A stretch of DNA of 64,000 bases from Streptomyces sp. McG3 (GTDB taxonomy: Bacteria; Actinomycetota; Actinomycetes; Streptomycetales; Streptomycetaceae): the NCBI RefSeq assembly GCF_018619185.1, contig NZ_JAAXYC010000002.1, forward strand, positions 32,562-96,561, in the 5' to 3' direction. The translations under genes and the position numbers were made by a program. The notes under the pieces were generated by a model. It ran no database searches. It worked only from the letters and a program-made list of their open reading frames with translations, and had not been told where the DNA came from. Of the stretch, positions 9,900-17,001 are shown piece after piece (within the stretch, counting starts at the first letter, position 1; the number at the start of each line of letters is the position of its first letter).

Positions 9900-10816
9900 A
9901 CCCGCGCCTCCTTCGCGGCGCCGCCCGGGCCCTGGGGGCCCTCGGACTGGCCGGCGCGGCGCTGCTGGCCCCCACCGGGCAGGCGTCCGCGGCCCCGCAG
10001 CCGATCGGCCGGTGCACCACCTCTTCGGGCGTGGTGCTGGCCGTGGACTTCAGCCACTGGGGCGGCCCCGTCTACCGGTCCTGCGGTACGACGCCGACCA
10101 CCGGCTACGAGCTGCTCAACCAGGGCGGCTGGCGGACCACCGGCACCGGGCACGACGGGCCGGCGTTCATCTGCCGGATCGGCTACAGCGGACACCAGGG
10201 CGGCAAGCAGTACCCGACGTCCCAGCAGGAGGACTGCGTCCTCACCCCGCCGGCCTCGGCCTACTGGTCGTACTGGCACGCCGACCCCGGGGAGAACACC
10301 TGGGAGTACAGCCAGCTCGGCGCGATGAGCTACCGGCCCCGGCCGGGCAGCGTGGACCTGTGGATCTTCGGCGGGACGAACATCGAGGGCACGAAGGGCC
10401 GCCCGACCGTCACCCCGAACCAGTTGCGCGCCCATAACTCCCGCCCCACGGGCGGCGATCCGGCACCGGAGCCGAGGCCCGATCCCGTACGGACGACGCA
10501 GCGGCCGGCGGGCGGCGGCCAGGTTCCGCCTCCGTCGGCCGCCGCACCGGAGGTCTCGGAGTCCGCGTCGCCCTCCGCTTCCGCGAGCGGGTCCCCGTCC
10601 GCCTCCTCCACTCCCTCCCCCAGTGCGTCCGCTTCGACGACGGGGCCGGCGGCGGCTGCGCCGGAGAAGCCGGCGAAGGTGGTGGACGCCGCCCCGGCGG
10701 CCGACGTGGAGCACGACTCCGGGTCCGTCGTGCCGGTGGCGGCGACGGCCGGCCTCGTGGTGGTCATCGGCGGCGCGGCCCTCTTCGCCGCGAAACGCCG
10801 CCGCCGTGAGCAGTAG
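9896..10816 (+). CDS. Membrane-anchored protein with the same Cys/Trp-rich domain
   Basis: 306 residues. The GTG start overlaps the previous stop (GTGA), implying coupled translation. A signal peptide ends in GQASAAPQ. Residues about 37-170 repeat the N-terminal domain of the preceding protein. Shared landmarks are CGTTPTTGYELL, FICRIGY, EDCVLTP, AYWSYW, YSQLGAMS and FGGTNIEGTKGRPT; identity looks well over half. A long Pro/Ser/Ala linker follows (about 180-275), then a single transmembrane helix (VPVAATAGLVVVIGG, about 279-299) and the basic stop-transfer tail AKRRRREQ. There is no LPXTG/LAXTG motif, so it stays in the membrane. It could pass ligand from the wall protein to the ECF transporter encoded next; that is inference. 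The domain pattern is DUF4430-like, but this needs a profile search. Confidence 0.78.
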   Translation: MNPRLLRGAARALGALGLAGAALLAPTGQASAAPQPIGRCTTSSGVVLAVDFSHWGGPVYRSCGTTPTTGYELLNQGGWRTTGTGHDGPAFICRIGYSGHQGGKQYPTSQQEDCVLTPPASAYWSYWHADPGENTWEYSQLGAMSYRPRPGSVDLWIFGGTNIEGTKGRPTVTPNQLRAHNSRPTGGDPAPEPRPDPVRTTQRPAGGGQVPPPSAAAPEVSESASPSASASGSPSASSTPSPSASASTTGPAAAAPEKPAKVVDAAPAADVEHDSGSVVPVAATAGLVVVIGGAALFAAKRRRREQ

Positions 10817-12002
10817 TCACCGCGTGGCCCGGGCGGCGTCTGAGCCGGGCACGCCGGTGTCCGCCCCCGGGCCGGACACCGGCGGCCGGCGGCTGCCGCG
10901 CACCCTGCACCCGGTCGCCTGGTGGATCTGGGCGCTCGCCCTGGCCACGGCGGTCAGCCGGACCAACAACCCGCTGCTGCTCTTCCTGGTCCTCGCGGTG
11001 CTCGGCTACGTCGTCACCACACGCCGCACCGAGGCCCCGTGGGCGCGGGGCTTCACGTACTACCTCTACCTGGCGCTGGTGGTGGTGGCGATCCGGGTGA
11101 TCTTCCGGGCGGTCTTCGCCACCGGAATCCGGCCGACCGACCACTACCTCTTCTCCCTGCCGCACATCCCGACACCCGACTGGTACGCGGGCATCCAGCT
11201 CGGCGGCCCGGTCTCGCTGGAGGCGCTGCTGTCGGCCGCGACGGACGGACTGCGCCTCGCCTGCATGCTGTGCTGCATCGGCGCGGCGAACACCCTCGCC
11301 AATCCGAAGCGGGCGCTGCGCGTCCTGCCGGGCGCGCTCTACGAACTGGGTGTCGCCGTGACCGTGTCGATCAGCGTCGCCCCCCAACTGGTGCAGAGCG
11401 TGCAGCGGGTGGCCCGCGCCCGCCGGCTGCGGGCGGGCCGCAACAAGGGGCTGCGAGCGCTGAGGGGGATCGTGGTCCCGGTGCTGGAGGACGCGCTGGA
11501 GCGGTCGCTCCGGCTGGCCGCGGCGATGGACTCGCGCGGCTACGGCCGGGCCGGGTCGGCGACGCGCGGCTCGCGCCGGCTGACCGGGGCGCTGATGCTG
11601 CTGGGCATGTGCGGGCTGTGTGCCGGGGCGTACGGCCTCCTCGACGCGACCGCTCCCACGCTGCTGGGGCTGCCCGCCCTGGCGGCCGGCTCGGTGCTCT
11701 GCCTGGCCGGGCTGCGGCTGGGCGGGCGCCGGGTGACGCGGACGACGTACCGGCCGGATCCGTGGCGGTTCGCGGAGTCGGCGGTGGCGTCCTGCGGAGT
11801 GGTCTCCGCCGTGCTGCTGTTCGTCAACGTCGGCTACGACCCGGCCGAACTGAACCCGTCCATCTATCCGCTGAGCTGGCCGACGCTGCCGCTCGTCCCG
11901 GCCGCCGCGATCCTGCTCGCGGGCGCGGCCGGGTTCCTGGCGCCGCCGCCCGATCCGCCCACTCCGCACATCCCCGCGCAGCGCACCGAGGAAGCCGCAT
12001 GA
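10806..12002 (+). CDS. ECF transporter transmembrane component EcfT (CbiQ family)
   Basis: 398 residues, a multi-pass membrane protein. Hydrophobic segments include VAWWIWALALATAV, LLLFLVLAVLGYVV and several near the C-terminus. Two EcfT coupling-helix motifs are visible: ARARRLRAG (about 200) and AAMDSRGYG (about 240). These transmit ATPase movement in energy-coupling-factor importers. The GTG at 10806 overlaps the previous gene by 11 bases; the ribosome site is poor, consistent with translational coupling, and GTG at 10824 is an alternative. The riboswitch upstream and the ATPase and S component downstream identify a dedicated ECF importer, most simply for cobalamin. Confidence 0.85.
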   Translation: MSSSHRVARAASEPGTPVSAPGPDTGGRRLPRTLHPVAWWIWALALATAVSRTNNPLLLFLVLAVLGYVVTTRRTEAPWARGFTYYLYLALVVVAIRVIFRAVFATGIRPTDHYLFSLPHIPTPDWYAGIQLGGPVSLEALLSAATDGLRLACMLCCIGAANTLANPKRALRVLPGALYELGVAVTVSISVAPQLVQSVQRVARARRLRAGRNKGLRALRGIVVPVLEDALERSLRLAAAMDSRGYGRAGSATRGSRRLTGALMLLGMCGLCAGAYGLLDATAPTLLGLPALAAGSVLCLAGLRLGGRRVTRTTYRPDPWRFAESAVASCGVVSAVLLFVNVGYDPAELNPSIYPLSWPTLPLVPAAAILLAGAAGFLAPPPDPPTPHIPAQRTEEAA

Positions 12003-13750
12003 TCACCTTCGACCAGGTGTCCGTCGTGTACGACGGCGCCGACGAGCCGGTCCTGCGGGACGTGAACCTGAAGGTCGACGAGGGCGAACTGTGCCTCGTG
12101 GTGGGGCATACGGGAGTCGGCAAGTCGACCCTGCTGGGCGCGGTCAACGGGCTCGTCCCGCACTTCACCGGCGGCACGCTGTACGGCACGGTCATGGTCG
12201 ACGGCCGCGACACCGCCGACCACCCGCCGCGCGAACTCGCCGATGTCGTGGGCGTGGTGGGCCAGGATCCGCTGGACGGGTTCGTCACGGACACGGTCGA
12301 GGAGGAACTCGCCTACTCGATGGAGCAGTTGGCCATCGCGCCGGCCGTCATGCGTAAGCGCGTCGAGGAGACGCTCGACCTGCTGGGGCTCGCGGATCTG
12401 CGCCACCGGGCGCTGCACGAGCTCTCCGGGGGGCAGCAGCAGCGTGTCGCGATCGGCTCCGTGCTCACCGCCCACCCACGGGTCCTGGTGCTGGACGAGC
12501 CGACGTCCGCGCTCGATCCGACGGCGGCCGAGGAGGTACTGGCCGCGGTGACCCGGCTGGTCCACGACCTGGGGGTGACGGTGCTGCTGGCCGAGCACCG
12601 GCTGGAGCGGGTGGTGCAGTACGCCGACCGCGTCATCCAGTTGCCGGGGGACGGCCGGGTGGTGTCGGGGCCGCCGGCGGAGATCTTCACGTCGTCGTCG
12701 ATCGCCCCGCCCATCGTCGAGCTGGGCCGGGCGGCGGGCTGGTCGCCCCTGCCCCTGTCCGTACGCGATGCCCGCCGGGCCGCCCGACCGCTGCGTACGG
12801 CGCTGGAGGGCACGGCACCCCCGCCGGTGCGCGCCGCCCCCGGCCCTCCGGGCGCGGAACTGCTCAGGGCCCGGGGGATCACGGTCGCGTACCGGGGCGC
12901 CCCGGCGGTCCGCGATGTGGACCTCGACCTGCGGGCCGGGGAGGTGACGGCGCTGATGGGCCGCAACGGCTCGGGCAAGTCGTCGCTGCTGTGGGCGCTC
13001 CAGGGATCGGGGCACCGTACGTCCGGAACGGTGCGGGTCGGCCGGGGCGGGCCCGCTGGACCGGGCCCGGCGCGCACGGACGGGAGCGGGCCCGGCGCTC
13101 CGGGTCCGGTACGCCGGGGCCGGGGCGGGTCCGGGCCATCGGGGCGGGGCCGTCCGGCGGAGGGCGGCGATCCGAAGAGCCTGTCCGCCGCGGAGGCCCG
13201 GCGGCTGGTCGGACTCGTACCGCAGACCCCGACCGACCTGCTGTATCTGGAGAGCGTCGAGCAGGAGCTCGACCAGGCCGACGCCGAGTCCCGGGCGGAA
13301 GGAGCCGGGCATCCCGCCCGGACGATCCTGGACCGCCTGGCCCCGGGCATCGACGGTGCGACGCATCCACGCGACCTCTCCGAGGGCCAGAAGCTGGCGC
13401 TGGTCCTCGCGATCCAGCTGACGGCCGCGCCCCGGGTCCTGCTGCTGGACGAGCCGACGCGCGGTCTCGACTACCGCGCGAAGACCCAGTTGATCGCCAT
13501 GGTCGACGAACTGGCGGCCGAGGGACGGTCGGTGGTCGTCTCCACCCATGACGTCGAGTTCGCCGCGCGGGCCGCGGACCGGGTCGTGGTGCTGGCCGAG
13601 GGCGACATCGTCGCCGACGGGACGACCGGCGAAGTGATCGTCGCCTCCCCCGTCTTCGCCCCGCAGGTGGCGAAGATCCTGTCGCCGCTCCCGTACCTGA
13701 CGGTGGACCAGGTGACGGCGGTGCTCCCGCACGAGGAGGCGGGTGCGTGA
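11999..13750 (+). CDS. Fused double ECF ATPase (EcfA-EcfA')
   Basis: 583 residues with two ABC ATPase halves in one chain. Half 1: Walker A GHTGVGKST, signature LSGGQQQRVAIG, Walker B VLVLDEPTSALD. Half 2: Walker A GRNGSGKSS, signature LSEGQKLALVLA, Walker B VLLLDEPTRGLD. The second half carries an insertion of about 60 residues rich in Gly, Pro and Arg directly after Walker A (about 340-400), before LVGLVPQTPTDLLY. That is unusual in this family. ATGA overlaps with the EcfT stop and GTGA with the next start tie it to the operon. The two halves would power the importer together without a separate second ATPase. Confidence 0.9.
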   Translation: MITFDQVSVVYDGADEPVLRDVNLKVDEGELCLVVGHTGVGKSTLLGAVNGLVPHFTGGTLYGTVMVDGRDTADHPPRELADVVGVVGQDPLDGFVTDTVEEELAYSMEQLAIAPAVMRKRVEETLDLLGLADLRHRALHELSGGQQQRVAIGSVLTAHPRVLVLDEPTSALDPTAAEEVLAAVTRLVHDLGVTVLLAEHRLERVVQYADRVIQLPGDGRVVSGPPAEIFTSSSIAPPIVELGRAAGWSPLPLSVRDARRAARPLRTALEGTAPPPVRAAPGPPGAELLRARGITVAYRGAPAVRDVDLDLRAGEVTALMGRNGSGKSSLLWALQGSGHRTSGTVRVGRGGPAGPGPARTDGSGPGAPGPVRRGRGGSGPSGRGRPAEGGDPKSLSAAEARRLVGLVPQTPTDLLYLESVEQELDQADAESRAEGAGHPARTILDRLAPGIDGATHPRDLSEGQKLALVLAIQLTAAPRVLLLDEPTRGLDYRAKTQLIAMVDELAAEGRSVVVSTHDVEFAARAADRVVVLAEGDIVADGTTGEVIVASPVFAPQVAKILSPLPYLTVDQVTAVLPHEEAGA

Positions 13751-14616
13751 AGGACCTCGGAGACCTCACCGACCGCTCCGCCGGGGCCATCCGCATCGCG
13801 CCGCGCGCCGGGATCGTGATCGCCATGGCGGCCTTCCTCGGCCTCGTCGCCTTCTTCTGGCCGTTCGTCGTCGCCCCCGGCAGGCTGGGAGCGAACTACG
13901 CGCCGCCGCTGATCTTCGGCGTGCTGCTGATCCTCGTGCTGTGCGTGGTGATCTCCGAGATCGCCGAGGGCGGCATCAACTCCAAGGCCCTGGCGATGCT
14001 CGGGGTGCTCTCCGCCGTGAACGCGGCGCTGCGCCCGCTCGGTGCGGGGACGGCGGGCATCGAGACGGTCTTCTTCGTTCTCGTCCTGGCGGGCCGCGTG
14101 TACGGTCCTGGCTTCGGCTTCACCCTGGGGTGCACCTCGCTGTTCGCGTCCGCGCTGATCACCGGCGGGGTCGGCCCGTGGATGCCGTACCAGATGTTCG
14201 GCTGCGCCTTCGTCGGCATGCTGGCGGGCATGCTGCCCCGGGCCACGGGACGCCTGGAGGTCATGATGCTCGCGGTCTACGGATCGCTCTCCGGCTATCT
14301 CTTCGGCTTTCTGCTGAACCTGTCCTTCTGGCCGTTCTCGGTGGACCCGAACAGCTCCATCGCCTACCTTCCGGGTCTCCCCTTCACCGAACAGTGGCAG
14401 CGCTACCTGGCGTTCGACGTCGCCACCTCCCTCGGCTGGGACACCGGACGCGCGGTCACGAACTTCGTCCTCGTCACGCTGGCGGGCCCCGCGGTGCTCA
14501 CCACCTTCCGCCGGGCGGCCCGGAAGGCCCGCTTCCGGGCCCCGGTCCGCTTCGCTTCCCGGAAACCCGGTGGCGGGGCTCCGGCGGGGATAGATTCGGG
14601 GCCGCAGGGACCGTGA
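13747..14616 (+). CDS. ECF transporter substrate-binding (S) component, probably for cobalamin
   Basis: 289 residues with about six hydrophobic helices, including IVIAMAAFLGLVAFFWPFVV, PPLIFGVLLILVLCVVI, ALAMLGVLSAVNAALRPLG and FGFTLGCTSLFASALITGG. GPWMPYQMFGCAFVGMLAGML is a stretch typical of cobalamin/queuosine-type ECF S components. The GTG overlaps the previous stop (GTGA) and AGGAGG lies at 13734-13739. S components give the importer its specificity. Cobalamin is assigned from the riboswitch at 6893 and the co-encoded transcobalamin-like proteins, not from the S-component sequence itself. The last ~35 residues are cytoplasmic and basic. Confidence 0.82.
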   Translation: MKDLGDLTDRSAGAIRIAPRAGIVIAMAAFLGLVAFFWPFVVAPGRLGANYAPPLIFGVLLILVLCVVISEIAEGGINSKALAMLGVLSAVNAALRPLGAGTAGIETVFFVLVLAGRVYGPGFGFTLGCTSLFASALITGGVGPWMPYQMFGCAFVGMLAGMLPRATGRLEVMMLAVYGSLSGYLFGFLLNLSFWPFSVDPNSSIAYLPGLPFTEQWQRYLAFDVATSLGWDTGRAVTNFVLVTLAGPAVLTTFRRAARKARFRAPVRFASRKPGGGAPAGIDSGPQGP

Positions 14617-14637
14617 TCGTTTCCGGGGGGAAGAACC

Positions 14638-15186
14638 ATGGACTGGGGCACGCTCGTCGCGACGGTGAGCGGCGGTTTCATCGCCATATCGGGCACCGTG
14701 CTGGCCGACCGCCTGCGCCGGCGCCATGAGAGGGACCGCGGGGCGGAGGAGCGGCGGCGCGCCGTGTACATCGAGTTCATCGCCGCCGTCGGGAGATGCC
14801 ACACCCGGCTGCGCGGCATAGCCCAGGCGCAGGATCCGGCCGTCGACCCGGACCTGGCCGCCCGTGCGGCCCTCGACGAAGCGGCCGTCCACGAGGTCCG
14901 CGAGCGGTTCTTCATCGACGCCTCCGCCGACGTGGCCGGCGCCGGACAGGCGATGTTCCAGCAGTTGCGTGCCGTCCAGCGCGTCGTGGGCACGGGCGCC
15001 ACGCACACCTCGTCGGCCTTCCACGACGCCTACCACCCCTACCTCGACAGAGTGTGGGCCTACCGGGTGGCGGTGCGCGGCGAACTGAAGGACCGGACGT
15101 TCTCGCCCGCGTCCTTCGGGTGGGACGCCTGGGACGGCAAGGAACGGTGCCCGGTGTGCCGGGGGGAGCTCACCACGGGAGCGTGA
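14638..15186 (+). CDS. Hypothetical protein with N-terminal membrane helix and C-terminal CxxC
   Basis: 182 residues; I do not recognise a named family. An N-terminal hydrophobic stretch (LVATVSGGFIAISGTVLADRL) is followed by a basic and charged helix (RRRHERDRGAEERRR). The rest is helical and soluble-looking. The C-terminus ends in ERCPVCRGEL, a possible single metal-binding or redox pair. This layout (short signal-anchor then a helical cytoplasmic body) is common in small Streptomyces proteins of unknown role. It starts 21 bases after the S component with GGGGGGAAG as ribosome site, so it may be the last gene of that operon. A link to cobalamin is not shown. Confidence 0.65.
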   Translation: MDWGTLVATVSGGFIAISGTVLADRLRRRHERDRGAEERRRAVYIEFIAAVGRCHTRLRGIAQAQDPAVDPDLAARAALDEAAVHEVRERFFIDASADVAGAGQAMFQQLRAVQRVVGTGATHTSSAFHDAYHPYLDRVWAYRVAVRGELKDRTFSPASFGWDAWDGKERCPVCRGELTTGA

Positions 15187-15196
15187 CCCGGTGCCG

Positions 15197-15640
15197 TCAC
15201 CTGGCATCCGGTTCCTGGCGGGGCGCCGTGCGGACGCCGTCGTGGATCGAATGGGCCATGATCACGGGTCCGTTGTAGGTTCCGTCGTTGATGGTGTTGT
15301 GGTTGATCGAGACGGTGGTTCCGGCGGGCTGCCCGGGCGCCAGCTCGTCGAGCAGGCCGCGCAGCTCCTCCGCGGCCCCGGGATTGTCGCGCAGGGCCCG
15401 GCGGAGCCTGATCCGCCACTCGGCGGCGACGTCCGAGGCACCGTCCTCGTCGCCGTCGCGGCGTGCCGCGATCAGTTCCTCGCGGGACTCCTCCAGCTCC
15501 GCGTCGATCACGTCGACGTCCTCGCCCCGCGCCAGGAACCGGGCCACCCGCCCGCGCGCCTGCGTCCAGGCCTCCGTCACCATCAGTCCCACGAAGGCCG
15601 TCGCCCCCGATGCCGCCAGTGCCGTCAACTCGGCTTCCAC
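15197..15640 (-). CDS. Small helical protein with a C-terminal repeat-like motif, possible amyloid-signalling (BASS-type) protein
   Basis: 147 residues from the GTG at 15640, chosen for the strong GAGGGGGG site just upstream; codons further upstream read low-complexity sequence. The N-terminal half starts with a weakly hydrophobic glycine-containing helix (LAASGATAFVGLMVTEAW) and continues as charged amphipathic helices. Residues about 107-136 have the pattern N-x-N-T-I-N-D-G-T-Y-N-G-P-V-I-x-A-x-x-I-H-D-G. This resembles the short Asn/Gly/Val-rich motifs proposed as bacterial amyloid signalling sequences in multicellular actinobacteria, where they sit behind pore-forming helical (Bell-type) domains. 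That assignment is inference. A -10 TACGGT (15706-15701, minus strand) fits. Confidence 0.6.
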   Translation of the reverse strand: MEAELTALAASGATAFVGLMVTEAWTQARGRVARFLARGEDVDVIDAELEESREELIAARRDGDEDGASDVAAEWRIRLRRALRDNPGAAEELRGLLDELAPGQPAGTTVSINHNTINDGTYNGPVIMAHSIHDGVRTAPRQEPDAR

Positions 15641-15962
15641 CGGACCCCCCTCTGCCTCACCTGTCGTGCCGTTCCGGACGTACTGCCCGTCGCTGGTGCA
15701 ACCGTAGAGAGCGAACCGCCCCCGCGGAAGCGGAATCATGGGCACGGCACGGGGCGTTTCCGGCCGGTCCGGCCGGTCCGTGCGGGGGCCCGGATGCGCC
15801 GCCCGTCGTGCGGGGCGGTCCGGGGCCGTCCGGGGCTGTTTCCGCTCGGGACCGGCGTTCGCGCAACCATGCCGGCGCCGGATGCGTGATGATGGATGAG
15901 GGACCACGACACGACGGCGTTGCGCCGACGCCGCCGGCCGACGCCCCGGAAGGGCGGTCGCC
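15641..15962. other. Divergent intergenic region
   Basis: 322 bases between the small helical protein (minus) and the DUF3048 lipoprotein (plus). A candidate minus-strand promoter is TTCCGC-17-TACGGT (-10 at 15706-15701). A GC-rich imperfect inverted repeat of CCGG units spans about 15755-15790. Nothing else is supported. Confidence 0.4.
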
Positions 15963-16919
15963 ATGTCCGCAGCCGGAATCAGGACCTCGGCCGCAGCGCT
16001 GTTCACCGCGCTCGTGCTGTCCGTCACGGCCGCGTGCACGGGCGGGGACGGTTCCGCACCCTCGCCCCGCAGCAGCTCTCCCTCCGGGCCGGGCCGGGCC
16101 GCCGTACTCGCCGTGAAGATCGACAATGTGGCGCCCGCACGCCCCCACACCGGTCTGGAGCGGGCCGACATCGTCTACGTCGAGCAGGTGGAGGCCGGCC
16201 TGAGCCGGATCCTCGCCGTGTACTCCTCCGCCCTGCCGCCGGTCATCGGCCCGGTGCGCAGTGCGCGGGAGACCGATCTTGAGCTGCTGCGGCAGTTCGA
16301 CCGGCCGACGCTGGCCTTCTCGGGGGCCCAGAGCAGGCTGCTGCCGGTCATCGACCGCGCGCCGCTGGACCCCGTGCCGCCCTCCAAGGCGCCGGGGGCG
16401 TACTTCCGGGGTCCGGACCGGCCCGCGCCGCACAATCTCTATCTGCGGCCGCAGCGGATCCCGTTCGAGGCCTCCGGGGTGAACGCCGTCGGGGAGCTGG
16501 GGCTGGAGACCGGCGCGCCACCTCCCGGCGGGGAGCGGGAGGACAGCCGCACGGTTCGCTATCCGTCCGCCTCCGTGACGTTCACCTGGTCCGCCGGACG
16601 CGAGCGGTGGCTCGTCTCCCTGGACGGCTCCCCCGCCCGCACCACCGAGGGCGACCGGCTCGGGGCCGGGACGGTCGTCGTCCAGGACGTGACCGTACGG
16701 CCGTCGGACTTCCGCGACCGGTCCGGGAACACCAGCCCGTTCACCGAGACCGTGGGCTCGGGAGACGCGGTCGTCCTGCGGGACGGCCGGGCGTACGAAA
16801 CCCGATGGACGCGGAGCGCGGCCGACGCGGACACCGTGTACACCACCCCCGACGGACAGCGCGTCGATCTCGCCGAAGGGCCGCTGTGGATCCTGTACGC
16901 GCCGCGCGGGGGCGCCTGA
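15963..16919 (+). CDS. DUF3048 domain lipoprotein (YerB-like)
   Basis: 318 residues. The signal peptide ends in a lipobox-like LSVTAAC, so the protein is probably a lipoprotein on the outer face of the membrane. The DUF3048 pattern is clear: VLAVKIDNVAPARPHTGLERADIVYVEQVEAGLSR at the N-terminus, then GPVRSARETD and LAFSGAQ, and a C-terminal half ending PDGQRVDLAEGPLWILYAP. The family is known from Bacillus YerB; its function is unsettled. The ATG at 15963 follows GGAAGGGCGG. It converges on the GH16 gene, with a bidirectional hairpin between them. Confidence 0.88.
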   Translation: MSAAGIRTSAAALFTALVLSVTAACTGGDGSAPSPRSSSPSGPGRAAVLAVKIDNVAPARPHTGLERADIVYVEQVEAGLSRILAVYSSALPPVIGPVRSARETDLELLRQFDRPTLAFSGAQSRLLPVIDRAPLDPVPPSKAPGAYFRGPDRPAPHNLYLRPQRIPFEASGVNAVGELGLETGAPPPGGEREDSRTVRYPSASVTFTWSAGRERWLVSLDGSPARTTEGDRLGAGTVVVQDVTVRPSDFRDRSGNTSPFTETVGSGDAVVLRDGRAYETRWTRSAADADTVYTTPDGQRVDLAEGPLWILYAPRGGA

Positions 16920-16945
16920 GCGACGGATCGCCGCAGCGCCCGCAG

Positions 16946-16987
16946 GGGCGTCCGGCCGGCGGGGTCGGCCCCACCACCCGGACGCCC
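16946..16987. terminator. Hairpin between convergent DUF3048 and GH16 genes
   Basis: GGGCGTCCGG (16946-16955) pairs perfectly with CCGGACGCCC (16978-16987) across a GC-rich loop that can itself fold. It is placed 26 bases after one stop and 14 after the other. Confidence 0.6.
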
Positions 16988-17001
16988 GGGGTGCACGTTC
17001 T

